Under the pieces are notes generated by a model. The model ran no database searches. It had not been told where the DNA came from and saw only the letters and a program-made list of their open reading frames with translations. Source: Streptococcus mitis bv. 2 str. SK95 (lineage in GTDB: Bacteria; Bacillota; Bacilli; Lactobacillales; Streptococcaceae). Taken from it: DNA of 64,000 bases. This document shows, piece after piece, positions 18,337 through 27,353 of this stretch. Made by a program: the position numbers and the translations under genes. Each line of letters opens with the position of its first letter. Within the stretch, counting starts at the first letter, position 1. The stretch covers positions 62,001-126,000 of the forward strand of contig NZ_AFUB01000011.1 of the NCBI RefSeq assembly GCF_000222705.1, written 5' to 3'.

Positions 18337-18362
18337 TATCGTTTAACGGTCGTTATCCGATA
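18337..18362 (-). repeat. Serine-recombinase-like crossover site, right copy (inverted)
   Basis: A 26-bp dyad with half-sites TATCGnnTAACG in both directions and core GT on the top strand (AC on the bottom). It matches the left site at 19 of 26 positions when inverted, including an unbroken TAACGACCGTT. The core fixes the orientation as opposite to the left site, so recombination would invert, not delete. Confidence 0.65.
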
Positions 18363-18486
18363 CACCAAAACCCTTGTCGCCCAAGTGGTTGAGGTGAATT
18401 TTACGAAATACTAAAATCAAAAAATTAGGCTTTTTATAGTATTTGCACACCTTAAAAAGTAATTCTACATTCCTAAGGAGGAAATG

Positions 18487-19734
18487 ATGAAAACGAATAA
18501 AGTGACCAAACTTGGTATTTCTTTGCTTTCTGTTGCATCTCTTGGTGTTGTTGCGCCAGCTTTGACTGATGTGCCTGTTTTAGGGGCTGCTATTGTAAAG
18601 GCTGAAGAACGGCAAGGGCAAATCAAAATCCGCATTAGGTATTTAGATGAGCATAGTAGAGAAATAGCACCTATGTATACTGGGGTCCTAAACCCTGGTG
18701 AGTCTGTAAATATCTACAAGGATATTGAAGGGCACCAAGTGGTATCAAATTTTTCCTGGATGCCGGGCTATAACCTAACGTATAATATAGCAAGCAGATT
18801 CTTTTACGGTGCTAATGATGGGTATCTGGAAGGATACCTAAGATATAAGAAGTTAGATGCGGATGTCAAGCCTTCAGAAACTCCAAAACCAGAAACTAAA
18901 CCTTCAGAGACTCCGAAACCAGAAGTGACACCTGAGTCTAAACCATCTGAAGCTCCAAAACCAGAAGTTAAGCCAGAGACCAACCCTTCAGAGACTCCGA
19001 AACCAGAAGTGACACCTGAGACTAAACCATCTGAAACTCCAAAACCAGAAGTGAAACCGGAAACTAAACCTTCTGATACGCCAAAACCAGAAGTAAAACC
19101 AGAGACTAAACCATCTGAAACTCCAAAACCAGAAGTAAAACCGGAAACTAAACCTTCAGAGGCTTCAAAACCAGAAGTAAAACCAGAAACTAAACCTTCA
19201 GAGACTTCAAAACCAGAAGTTAAACCGGAAACTAAACCTTCTGATACACCAAAACCAGGAGTTAAGCCGGAAACTAAGCCTTCAGAAACTCCAAAACCAG
19301 AAGTAAAACCGGAAACTAAACCTTCAGAAACTCCGAAACCAGAGGTTAAGCCGGAAACTAAGCCTTCAGAAACTCCAAAACCAGAAGTGAAACCGGCAAC
19401 TAAACCTTCAGAAACTCCGAAACCAGAGGTGAAACCGGAAACTAAACCTTCAGAGGCTTCAAAACCAGAAGTAAAACCAGAAACTAAACCTTCAGAGACT
19501 TCAAAACCAGAAGTAAAACCGGAAACTAAACCACAAACTAATTCGAATACTGCTCCACAAGCTCCTGTAAAACCTGTTGGGCAAGATTCAAACACTAAAG
19601 CTGACAAACCTGTTTCGAAACCAGAAACTACAGCCCTACCAAACACTGGCGAACAAAATTCAATTCTTGGATTTGCAGGCTTTCTCCTTGCAAGTCTTGG
19701 TCTAGCAGGCTTGACCTACAAAGGACGTCACTAA
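18487..19734 (+). CDS. LPXTG-anchored surface protein with 14-residue Pro/Lys/Glu repeats
   Basis: A 415-residue cell-wall-anchored protein. An N-terminal signal peptide of about 40 residues ends near VKAEERQ. A short domain (about 40-120; IKIRIRYLDEHSREIA) resembles MucBP-type mucin-binding folds. A proline-rich repeat tract of 220 residues follows. It ends with the sortase motif LPNTG, a hydrophobic helix and a KGRH tail. Of two adjacent ATGs, 18487 has the better spacing (5 bases) from GGAGG; 18484 would be only 2 away. The adhesin role is inferred. The gene is accessory at this locus and lies downstream of the candidate inversion switch. Confidence 0.88.
   Translation: MKTNKVTKLGISLLSVASLGVVAPALTDVPVLGAAIVKAEERQGQIKIRIRYLDEHSREIAPMYTGVLNPGESVNIYKDIEGHQVVSNFSWMPGYNLTYNIASRFFYGANDGYLEGYLRYKKLDADVKPSETPKPETKPSETPKPEVTPESKPSEAPKPEVKPETNPSETPKPEVTPETKPSETPKPEVKPETKPSDTPKPEVKPETKPSETPKPEVKPETKPSEASKPEVKPETKPSETSKPEVKPETKPSDTPKPGVKPETKPSETPKPEVKPETKPSETPKPEVKPETKPSETPKPEVKPATKPSETPKPEVKPETKPSEASKPEVKPETKPSETSKPEVKPETKPQTNSNTAPQAPVKPVGQDSNTKADKPVSKPETTALPNTGEQNSILGFAGFLLASLGLAGLTYKGRH
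18868..19527 (+). repeat. 42-bp tandem repeat tract in the LPXTG protein gene
   Basis: One 10-codon unit then fifteen 14-codon units with consensus KPSETPKPEVKPET. Variation is limited (SEAS, SETS, SDTP, a PGV). Blocks of units recur in the same order (SEAS-SETS appears twice), suggesting recent internal duplication. Confidence 0.9.
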
Positions 19735-19753
19735 AAAATAATATAAGATAAAC

Positions 19754-19785
19754 AAAGAACTTGAACCGTTGTTCAGGTTCTTTTT
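19754..19785 (+). terminator. Terminator of the LPXTG protein gene
   Basis: AAAGAACTTGAAC-CGTT-GTTCAGGTTCTTTTT stem-loop with T-run. Confidence 0.9.
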
Positions 19786-19862
19786 GGAATGAAAAAAATT
19801 GAATCGTTAAAAATTTAAAAGCTACTATTTTTAGTCTTATTTAAGTTATCTGCTATAAAATA

Positions 19863-19871
19863 TGGTATAAT
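19863..19871 (+). promoter_or_regulatory. Extended -10 promoter of prsA
   Basis: TGGTATAAT, 53 bases before the prsA ATG, with no clear -35. Confidence 0.7.
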
Positions 19872-19923
19872 GATTGAGTTGGTCTAGAGAAATTTTTGAC
19901 CGTTTTTAGAAAAAGGAGTAAAC

Positions 19924-20865
19924 ATGAAGAAAAAACTATTGGCAGGAGCCATTACCTTATTATCTGTAGCGACTTTGGCTGCTTGTTCAAAAAGTTCTGA
20001 AGGAGCTGACCTCATCAGTATGAAGGGTGATGTTATCACTGAACACCAATTTTATGAACAAGCCAAAAACAACCCAACTGCACAACAAGTCTTGCTCAAT
20101 ATGACGATAGAAAAAGTATTTGAAAAACAATATGGGTCTGAAGTGACTGAACAGGAAGTAGATGACGCTGTTGCCGAAGAGCAGAAGAAATACGGGGACA
20201 GTTATCAAAATGTTCTTTCACGTGCAGGAATGACTCCTGAAACTCGTAAAGCTCAAATTCGCACCAGCAAATTAGTTGAATTGGCAGTTAAGAAAGCAGC
20301 AGAAAATGAACTGACTGACGAAGCTTACCAAAAGGCTTTTGAAGCTTACACACCCGATGTGACAGCACAAATCATCCGTATGGATAATGAAGACAAGGCA
20401 AAAGAAGTGCTCGAAAAAGCAAAAGCTGAGGGAGCTGACTTTGCCCAGTTGGCAAAAGACAACTCAAATGATGACAAGACAAAAGAAAATGGTGGCGAAA
20501 TCACTTTTGACTCTGCTTCAACAGAACTTCCAGAACAAGTCAAGAAGGCGGCCTTTGCCTTGGATGTGAATGGTGTCTCTGATGTTATCACAGCGACTGG
20601 AACACAAGCTTACAGTACCCAATACTACATTATTAAGCTAACCAAGAAAACAGAAAAATCATCAAACCTAGATGACTACAAAGAAAAATTGAAAACGGTC
20701 ATCCTGGCTCAGAAACAAAACGATTCATCTTTCGTTCAGAGCGTTATCGGAAAAGAATTCCAAGCTGCCAATATTAAAGTGAAAGATCCTGTTTTCCAAA
20801 ATATCTTTGCCCAATACGTTGGTGGTGCCGATTCAAACTCAAGCAGTAGCTCATCAGCAGAATAA
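19924..20865 (+). CDS. prsA: Foldase PrsA / PpmA (parvulin-type peptidyl-prolyl isomerase lipoprotein)
   Basis: A 313-residue membrane-anchored foldase that helps secreted proteins fold outside the cell. The lipoprotein signal peptide ends at LAACSK with Cys21 as the lipidation site. A SurA-like helical region follows, then a parvulin domain (about 143-240, with ENGGEITFDSAS and ALDVNGVSDVI), then a Ser-rich tail. The parvulin core is divergent, as in pneumococcal PpmA. It is monocistronic between an extended -10 promoter and a terminator. Confidence 0.93.
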   Translation: MKKKLLAGAITLLSVATLAACSKSSEGADLISMKGDVITEHQFYEQAKNNPTAQQVLLNMTIEKVFEKQYGSEVTEQEVDDAVAEEQKKYGDSYQNVLSRAGMTPETRKAQIRTSKLVELAVKKAAENELTDEAYQKAFEAYTPDVTAQIIRMDNEDKAKEVLEKAKAEGADFAQLAKDNSNDDKTKENGGEITFDSASTELPEQVKKAAFALDVNGVSDVITATGTQAYSTQYYIIKLTKKTEKSSNLDDYKEKLKTVILAQKQNDSSFVQSVIGKEFQAANIKVKDPVFQNIFAQYVGGADSNSSSSSSAE

Positions 20866-20870
20866 AAAAG

Positions 20871-20906
20871 AAAATACAAACTTTGTCTTGAAGTTTGTAT
20901 TTTTTA
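20871..20906 (+). terminator. Terminator of prsA
   Basis: AAATACAAACTT pairs with AAGTTTGTATTT around TGTCTTG, followed by Ts. Confidence 0.9.
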
Positions 20907-20976
20907 GTAATCAGTTTTGGCCAAATAGCAAAATTCGAAGGATTGGAGGATAAGAGTTTTTTTCTTTCTGAAAAAA

Positions 20977-20985
20977 TGGTATAAT
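20977..20985 (+). promoter_or_regulatory. Extended -10 promoter of ftsW
   Basis: TGGTATAAT about 70 bases before ftsW. Confidence 0.65.
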
Positions 20986-21054
20986 AGCAATCAAAACTAG
21001 AAAATAAAACGGAATTAGGAACAGTTTTCTCTGTTTCTATTAGAGTGGTGACAT

Positions 21055-22278
21055 ATGAAAATTAGTAAAAGGCACCTATTGAACTATTCCATTTTAATTC
21101 CTTACCTCCTTTTATCAATTTTGGGTCTAATCGTCGTTTACTCAACGACGAGTGCTACCTTGATTCAAGAAGGGAAAAGCGCTCTTCAGTTAGCTCGGAA
21201 CCAAGGAATGTTTTGGGGAGTTAGTTTGGTTTTGATTGCCTTAATTTATAAACTGAAACTTGGTTTTTTAAGAAATGAACGCTTGATTTTTATCGTTATG
21301 TTTGTAGAGATCATTCTCCTAGCTTTGGCTCGGCTAATTGGGACACCAGTCAATGGTGCTTACGGTTGGATTTCTGTAGGACCTGTAACGATTCAGCCTG
21401 CAGAGTACCTTAAGATTATCATTATTTGGTACCTAGCCCATCGATTCTCAAAACAGCAAGATGAGATAGCTGTTTACGATTTCCAAGTCTTGACTCAGAA
21501 TCAGTGGTTACCTCGAGCTTTTAACGACTGGCGTTTCGTTTTACTTGTTTTGATTGGTAGTTTGGGAATTTTCCCTGACTTGGGAAATGCGACCATTCTG
21601 GTTTTGGTGTCGTTGCTTATGTACACAGTTAGTGGAATTGCCTATCGTTGGTTCTCGACTATTCTAGCTCTCTTAGCAGGAAGTTCCATTTTAGCCTTGT
21701 CTGTCATTCGTCTTGTTGGGATTGAGAAGTTTTCTCAAATTCCGGTATTTGGTTACGTTGCTAAACGTTTCAGCGCCTTCTTTAATCCTTTCAATGACTT
21801 GGCAGGCGCAGGGCACCAGCTTGCAAATTCCTACTATGCCATGGTGAATGGTGGCTGGTTTGGACTTGGACTAGGAAATTCTATCGAAAAGCGTGGTTAT
21901 TTGCCAGAAGCCCATACGGACTTCGTCTTTTCGATCGTCATCGAGGAGTTTGGATTTGTAGGAGCGAGTATGATTTTGGCACTCCTCTTCTTCTTGATTT
22001 TGAGAATCATCCTAGTCGGTATTCGAGCTAAGGATCCCTTTAACTCTATGGTTGCTATCGGTGTTGGAGGGATGATCCTTGTTCAGGTCTTTGTCAATAT
22101 CGGTGGGATTTCCGGTTTGATTCCTTCTACAGGGGTAACCTTCCCCTTCCTTTCACAAGGGGGAAATAGTCTCCTAGTCTTATCTGTAGCCATTGCCTTT
22201 GTACTAAATATCGATGCTAGTGAAAAACGTGCCAAACTTATCAGAGAATATGAAGGTCAAACTTCTGTTACTCTATAA
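21055..22278 (+). CDS. ftsW: Septal peptidoglycan glycosyltransferase FtsW
   Basis: A 407-residue SEDS protein with about ten membrane helices, the lipid II polymerase of the divisome. Family markers include [19 protein letters not shown] with the conserved Gln-Pro-Ser/Ala-Glu element, PDLGNATI, and near the end [20 protein letters not shown]. FtsW rather than RodA is favoured by the large loop after segment 4 and by the adjacent ppc, the pneumococcal arrangement as I recall it. Confidence 0.93.
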   Translation: MKISKRHLLNYSILIPYLLLSILGLIVVYSTTSATLIQEGKSALQLARNQGMFWGVSLVLIALIYKLKLGFLRNERLIFIVMFVEIILLALARLIGTPVNGAYGWISVGPVTIQPAEYLKIIIIWYLAHRFSKQQDEIAVYDFQVLTQNQWLPRAFNDWRFVLLVLIGSLGIFPDLGNATILVLVSLLMYTVSGIAYRWFSTILALLAGSSILALSVIRLVGIEKFSQIPVFGYVAKRFSAFFNPFNDLAGAGHQLANSYYAMVNGGWFGLGLGNSIEKRGYLPEAHTDFVFSIVIEEFGFVGASMILALLFFLILRIILVGIRAKDPFNSMVAIGVGGMILVQVFVNIGGISGLIPSTGVTFPFLSQGGNSLLVLSVAIAFVLNIDASEKRAKLIREYEGQTSVTL

Positions 22279-22301
22279 GGATTGAATGGAAAGGAAAGTT
22301 T

Positions 22302-24998
22302 ATGTCACTTCAAAAATTAGAAAACTATAGCAATAAAGCCGTCGTCCAAGAAGAAGTCTTGATTTTGACAGAGCTATTAGAAGACATCACAAAAAATATG
22401 CTTGCGCCTGAGACTTTTGATAAAATCATGCAGTTGAAGGACTTGTCTACAAGCGAAAACTATCAAGGACTCAATAAATTGGTGACCAGCCTTTCAAACG
22501 AGGAAATGATCTATATTTCTCGCTATTTCTCAATTCTTCCACTCTTGATCAATATCTCTGAAGATGTGGATTTGGCTTATGAGATCAATCACCAAAATAA
22601 TGTGGACCAAGACTATCTAGGAAAACTGTCAACAACCATTAAGATGGTGGCTGAAAAAGAAAACGCGGCTACAATTTTGGAGCAGCTGAATGTAGTTCCA
22701 GTTTTGACGGCCCACCCGACTCAAGTACAACGCAAGAGTATGCTGGACTTAACTAATCATATCCATACACTTTTACGGAAGTACCGTGATGTCAAACTAG
22801 GCTTGATCAACAAAGAAAAATGGCACACCGATCTCCGTCGTTATATTGAGATTATCATGCAAACGGACATGATTCGCGAGAAAAAATTGAAAGTAACCAA
22901 CGAAATCACCAACGTGATGGAGTACTATCAAAGTTCTTTCTTGAATGCTGTTCCACGTTTGACGGCTGAGTATAAGAAACTAGCTAAGGAACAAGGTATC
23001 GAGCTCCAACATCCAAAACCGATTACCATGGGGATGTGGATTGGAGGAGACCGTGATGGGAATCCTTTCGTAACGGCAGAAACCCTCAACAAATCAGCCT
23101 TGACTCAGTGCGAAGTCATCATGAACTACTATGATGAAAAGATTTATAATCTTTATCGTGAATTCTCACTTTCAACCAGTATTGTGAATGTCAGTGACAA
23201 GGTTCGTGAGATGGCGCTCAAGTCACAGGATAACTCGATTTATCGTGAAAAAGAACTCTATCGTCGTGCCCTCTTTGACATCCAAGCTAAGATGCGGGCA
23301 ACCAAGACCTATCTTATCGAAGATAAGGATGTTCATCCAAGATATGCTACCGCGGATGAATTTTACCAAGACTTGTTAGCTATCAGGGATTCTCTCCTCG
23401 AGAACAAAGGTGAATACCTGATTTCAGGAGAATTTGTCGAGCTGATGCAAGCAGTTGAAATTTTTGGATTCTACCTTGCTTCTATCGATATGCGCCAAGA
23501 TTCTAGTGTTCATGAAGCTTGTGTCGCAGAATTGCTAGCATCCGCAGGTATCAACGACCATTATAGCGATCTTTCTGAAGATGAAAAATGCGTCCTCCTC
23601 TTAAAAGAGTTGGAAGAAGATCCTCGTATCCTCTCAGCAACTCATGCTGAAAAGTCAGAACTACTTGAGAAGGAACTGTCTATATTTAAAGCTGCGCGCA
23701 AGTTGAAGGATAAATTAGGTGAAAACGTCATTCGTCAAACCATCATCTCTCATGCAACTAGCGTGTCCGATATGCTCGAACTAGCAATTATGCTTAAGGA
23801 AGTCGGCTTGGTGGATGCTCAAAAAGCGCGCGTTCAGATTGTTCCCCTCTTTGAAACTATCGAGGACTTGGATCATTCGGAAGAAACCATGAGAAAATAT
23901 TTCTCTCTTCCTTTGGCTAAAAAATGGATTGCTTCAAAGGATAACTACCAAGAAATCATGCTTGGCTACTCTGATAGTAACAAGGACGGTGGTTACCTGT
24001 CATCATGTTGGACTCTATATAAAGCTCAACAGCAACTGACTGCTATTGGAGACGAATTTGGCGTTAAAGTAACCTTCTTCCACGGTCGTGGTGGTACCGT
24101 GGGCCGTGGTGGTGGTCCAACTTATGAAGCCATTACATCTCAACCGCTCAAGTCTATCAAGGACCGCATCCGTTTGACTGAACAGGGAGAAGTGATTGGA
24201 AACAAATACGGAAACAAAGACGCTGCTTATTATAACCTTGAAATGTTAGTTTCTGCAGCCATTAACCGTATGATTACCAAGAAGAAGAGCGATACTAATA
24301 CGTCAAATCGTTACGAAGCTATCATGGATCAAGTAGTGGACCGTAGCTACGATATCTACCGTGATTTGGTCTTTGGAAATGAACATTTCTATGACTATTT
24401 CTTCGAGTCAAGCCCAATCAAAGCTATTTCAAGCTTTAACATCGGTTCGCGTCCAGCAGCTCGTAAGACCATCACTGAAATCGGCGGTTTGCGTGCTATC
24501 CCTTGGGTCTTCTCATGGTCACAAAGTCGTGTCATGTTTCCTGGATGGTATGGCGTGGGTTCAAGCTTCAAAGAATTTATTGATCAAGATCCTGATAATA
24601 TTGAGATCCTTCGTGATATGTATCAAAACTGGCCTTTCTTCCAATCTTTGCTTTCCAATGTGGACATGGTCTTGTCTAAGTCTAACATGAACATTGCCTT
24701 CGAATATGCCAAACTCTGTGAAGATGAAGAAGTGCAAGCCATCTATTACACCATTTTAGATGAATGGCAGTTGACCAAGGACGTTATTTTAGCTATTGAA
24801 GGCTATGACGAACTCTTGGCTGAAAACTCTTACTTAAAAGACAGTCTAAACTATCGTATGCCTTACTTTAATATCCTTAACTACATCCAGTTGGAGTTGA
24901 TTAAACGTCAACGTCGTGGTGAATTGTCAACAGACGAAGAAAGATTGATTCATACAACCATTAACGGAATTGCAACCGGTTTGCGTAATTCAGGCTGA
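22302..24998 (+). CDS. ppc: Phosphoenolpyruvate carboxylase
   Basis: An 898-residue PEP carboxylase that makes oxaloacetate from PEP and bicarbonate, the anaplerotic step feeding aspartate synthesis. Both active-site signatures are present: [13 protein letters not shown] around residue 137 and [11 protein letters not shown] around 556. The mobile loop [13 protein letters not shown] follows, and the C-terminus is the expected NSG. RBS GGAAAGG. It is followed by a terminator. Confidence 0.97.
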   Translation: MSLQKLENYSNKAVVQEEVLILTELLEDITKNMLAPETFDKIMQLKDLSTSENYQGLNKLVTSLSNEEMIYISRYFSILPLLINISEDVDLAYEINHQNNVDQDYLGKLSTTIKMVAEKENAATILEQLNVVPVLTAHPTQVQRKSMLDLTNHIHTLLRKYRDVKLGLINKEKWHTDLRRYIEIIMQTDMIREKKLKVTNEITNVMEYYQSSFLNAVPRLTAEYKKLAKEQGIELQHPKPITMGMWIGGDRDGNPFVTAETLNKSALTQCEVIMNYYDEKIYNLYREFSLSTSIVNVSDKVREMALKSQDNSIYREKELYRRALFDIQAKMRATKTYLIEDKDVHPRYATADEFYQDLLAIRDSLLENKGEYLISGEFVELMQAVEIFGFYLASIDMRQDSSVHEACVAELLASAGINDHYSDLSEDEKCVLLLKELEEDPRILSATHAEKSELLEKELSIFKAARKLKDKLGENVIRQTIISHATSVSDMLELAIMLKEVGLVDAQKARVQIVPLFETIEDLDHSEETMRKYFSLPLAKKWIASKDNYQEIMLGYSDSNKDGGYLSSCWTLYKAQQQLTAIGDEFGVKVTFFHGRGGTVGRGGGPTYEAITSQPLKSIKDRIRLTEQGEVIGNKYGNKDAAYYNLEMLVSAAINRMITKKKSDTNTSNRYEAIMDQVVDRSYDIYRDLVFGNEHFYDYFFESSPIKAISSFNIGSRPAARKTITEIGGLRAIPWVFSWSQSRVMFPGWYGVGSSFKEFIDQDPDNIEILRDMYQNWPFFQSLLSNVDMVLSKSNMNIAFEYAKLCEDEEVQAIYYTILDEWQLTKDVILAIEGYDELLAENSYLKDSLNYRMPYFNILNYIQLELIKRQRRGELSTDEERLIHTTINGIATGLRNSG

Positions 24999-25006
24999 TA
25001 TTCTAC

Positions 25007-25035
25007 AAACTTCCTCTTTTTCTGGGGAAGTTTTT
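25007..25035 (+). terminator. Terminator of ppc
   Basis: AAACTTCC / GGGAAGTTT stem with T-run. Confidence 0.85.
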
Positions 25036-25064
25036 GAATAGTTTAAAAAATTCTAGAAACAGTC

Positions 25065-25092
25065 TTGACAAGTAATTGAAAAATGATATAAT
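25065..25092 (+). promoter_or_regulatory. Promoter of the trpXYZ T-box transcript
   Basis: Perfect TTGACA, 16 bases, then TATAAT preceded by TGA. It is one of the strongest promoters in the window; start expected near 25099. Confidence 0.85.
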
Positions 25093-25098
25093 TTAAAC

Positions 25099-25336
25099 AT
25101 TCAGAAAGTAATCATTGAAGTTTTTTAGAGAGTCTGTGGTTGGTGGAAACAGATAAATGAAAGTGATGAAAATTGGGCTGAATGTTCTTAAGAGTTTGAA
25201 ATCATAAAAATTCGGTGAGCACACCTTACAGTGCAACTCGTGAATGCGAGAAAGAGAGATAGGGATATTCCCTATAATTGAGGTGGCACCGCGCATCGAC
25301 GTCCTCACACAAGTTTTTTGTGTGAGGACTTTTTCT
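25099..25336 (+). promoter_or_regulatory. T-box riboswitch, probably tRNA-Trp responsive
   Basis: The leader contains the T-box antiterminator sequence TGAGGTGGCACCGCG (25279-25293) and a strong terminator hairpin 25301-25336 (GTCCTCACACAA...TGTGTGAGGAC, then Ts). Stem I has the GGTTGGTGGAAAC region and a specifier-loop candidate TGG at 25174-25176. An uncharged tRNA-Trp would pair with the specifier and antiterminator and allow transcription of the transporter genes. The TGG assignment is by position and context. Confidence 0.88.
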
Positions 25337-25351
25337 ATTAGGAGGATGATG

Positions 25352-25384
25352 ATGGAATTTAAACGATGGCGTCGCTTGTTTTGA
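25352..25384 (+). CDS. Putative 10-codon leader peptide (MEFKRWRRLF)
   Basis: Immediately after the T-box terminator, AGGAGG (25340-25345) is placed 6 bases before an ATG that opens a 10-residue ORF with one Trp codon. Two further in-frame ATGs lie just upstream (25346, 25349). The ORF ends 42 bases before trpX, which has its own RBS. Product and function are unknown. Confidence 0.4.
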   Translation: MEFKRWRRLF

Positions 25385-25425
25385 GTGAAAAGAGTATAGT
25401 ACAAGTGATTTAAAGGAGAAAAAAT

Positions 25426-26421
25426 ATGAAAAATAAACGTTTAATTGGAATTATCGCTGGATTAGCAGTATTGGTAGTGGCTAGCTTGATCTATTCTTCA
25501 ATGAACAAGCCAGTAGCTAAGGAAGAGCAAAAGGTTGCTAAGGTTGGTGTCCTTCAATTTGTTAGTCACCCATCCTTGGACTTGATTTACCAAGGGATTC
25601 AAGATGGACTAGCTGAAGAAGGCTATAAAGGTGACCAAGTGAAAATCGACTTTATGAACTCTGAAGGAGATCAGAGCAAGGTTGCAACCATGAGTAAACA
25701 ATTGGTAGCAAATGGAAACGATGTAGTTGTTGGGATTGCGACACCAGCGGCTCAAGGTTTAGCTAGCGCTACGAAAGACCTACCTGTTATCATGGCTGCT
25801 ATTACAGACCCAATCGGTGCTAACTTGGTCAAAGACTTGAAAAAACCAGGTGGCAACATCACAGGGGTATCAGACCACAACCCTGCTGAACAACAAGTAG
25901 AGTTGATTAAAGCTCTCACACCAAATGTCAAAACAATCGGTGCTCTTTACTCAAGTAGCGAAGATAACTCAAAAACACAGGTAGAAGAATTCAAGGCTTA
26001 TGCTGAAAAAGCAGGTTTGACAGTCGAAACCTTTGCCGTTCCTTCGACTAACGAAATTGCTTCAACAGTCAATGTTATGACAAGCAAGGTTGATGCAATC
26101 TGGATTCCAATTGACAACACCATCGCATCAGCCTTCCCAACAGTTGTATCAAGCAACCAAACAGCTAAAAGACCAATCTACCCAAGCGCAACTGCCATGG
26201 TAGAAGCAGGAGGTCTGGCATCTGTAGTAGTTGACCAACACGATCTTGGAGTGGCTACTGGTAAAATGATTGCCAAAGTATTGAAAGGTGAAAAACCAGC
26301 TGATACTCCAGTTAATGTCTTCTCAACTGGTAAATCAGTTATCAACAAAAAACTAGCGCAAGAACTTGGTATCACAATCCCTGAGTCTGTTCTAAAAGAA
26401 GCAGGACAAGTGATTGAATAA
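25426..26421 (+). CDS. trpX: Tryptophan ABC transporter substrate-binding protein
   Basis: A 331-residue ABC_sub_bind (type I periplasmic fold) protein. An N-terminal hydrophobic anchor (residues 5-25) has no lipobox cysteine, so it is probably held by an uncleaved signal anchor. Typical segments are GVLQFVSHPSLDLIYQG, VVVGIATPAAQ, DPIGANLV and GNITGVSD. Trp specificity is inferred from the T-box with a TGG specifier and from the streptococcal TrpXYZ system. RBS AAAGGAG. Confidence 0.88.
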   Translation: MKNKRLIGIIAGLAVLVVASLIYSSMNKPVAKEEQKVAKVGVLQFVSHPSLDLIYQGIQDGLAEEGYKGDQVKIDFMNSEGDQSKVATMSKQLVANGNDVVVGIATPAAQGLASATKDLPVIMAAITDPIGANLVKDLKKPGGNITGVSDHNPAEQQVELIKALTPNVKTIGALYSSSEDNSKTQVEEFKAYAEKAGLTVETFAVPSTNEIASTVNVMTSKVDAIWIPIDNTIASAFPTVVSSNQTAKRPIYPSATAMVEAGGLASVVVDQHDLGVATGKMIAKVLKGEKPADTPVNVFSTGKSVINKKLAQELGITIPESVLKEAGQVIE

Positions 26422-26486
26422 AGATAAAGGAGGAGTTGGGGACATCTCCTCCCATTTTTACTAAAGAAAGAAATGAGTGAAAGATT

Positions 26487-27353
26487 ATGATAGTATCCAT
26501 TATTTCTCAGGGAATGGTCTGGGCGATTTTAGGTTTGGGAATCTTTATGACTTTTCGAATTTTGAATTTTCCAGATATGACTACTGAGGGCTCTTTTCCT
26601 CTAGGGGGAGCAGTAGCTGTTACCTTGATAACACAAGGGGTTAATCCATTTTTAGCGACCTTGGTTGCAGTAGGAGCAGGCTGTCTGGCTGGTATGGCAA
26701 CGGGTCTTTTATACACCAAAGGAAAAATTCCAACTCTCTTATCAGGGATTTTGGTTATGACTTCTTGCCATTCCATCATGCTCATGATTATGGGACGTGC
26801 CAATCTGGGTCTTCTTGGAACCAAGCAAATTCAGGATGTCTTGCCTTTTGATTCGGACCTCAATCAACTCCTGACTGGATTTATCTTTGTTGCTCTTGTT
26901 ATTGGCCTCATGCTCTTTTTCCTTGATACTAAACTAGGTCAAGCCTACATCGCTACAGGTGATAATCCTGATATGGCTCGTAGTTTTGGTATCAATACGG
27001 GACGTATGGAACTCATGGGCTTGGTTTTCTCAAATGGGATTATCGCGCTTGCAGGAGCCTTAATTGCTCAACAAGAAGGATATGCAGATGTTTCTCGAGG
27101 AATTGGAGTAATCGTCGTAGGGCTTGCTAGCTTGATTATTGGTGAGGTATTGTTCAAGAGTTTGACCTTGGCAGAGCGACTCATGACCATCGTTGTAGGT
27201 TCTATCTCTTATCAGTTCCTCGTATGGGGAGTGATTGCTATTGGGTTTAATACAAGTTATCTTCGTTTGTACAGCGCCTTGATTTTGGCAGTTTGCCTTA
27301 TGATTCCAGCCTTCAAAAGCAAATATCTGAAAGGAGTCAAGTTTAGCAAATGA
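26487..27353 (+). CDS. trpY: Tryptophan ABC transporter permease
   Basis: A 288-residue integral membrane permease with about eight to nine hydrophobic segments, of the same family as branched-chain amino-acid type permeases (NFPDMTTEGSFPLGGA, GRMELMGLVFSNGIIALAGALIAQ). It probably forms a homodimeric channel. Its stop overlaps the ATPase start by four bases (ATGA). Confidence 0.88.
   Translation: MIVSIISQGMVWAILGLGIFMTFRILNFPDMTTEGSFPLGGAVAVTLITQGVNPFLATLVAVGAGCLAGMATGLLYTKGKIPTLLSGILVMTSCHSIMLMIMGRANLGLLGTKQIQDVLPFDSDLNQLLTGFIFVALVIGLMLFFLDTKLGQAYIATGDNPDMARSFGINTGRMELMGLVFSNGIIALAGALIAQQEGYADVSRGIGVIVVGLASLIIGEVLFKSLTLAERLMTIVVGSISYQFLVWGVIAIGFNTSYLRLYSALILAVCLMIPAFKSKYLKGVKFSK

Noticed and set aside
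18220-18362. res-type (Tn3 resolvase) site array
   Set aside because: Tn3 res sites have three closely spaced dyads and a nearby transposase. Here there are two dyads 91 bp apart, inverted, and no transposase.
18804-19646. A 280-codon reverse-strand open frame opposite the LPXTG repeats (GFTSGFGVSEGLVS pattern)
   Set aside because: It is the mirror of the 42-bp repeats, has no RBS, and its repeats follow wholly from the forward coding sequence.
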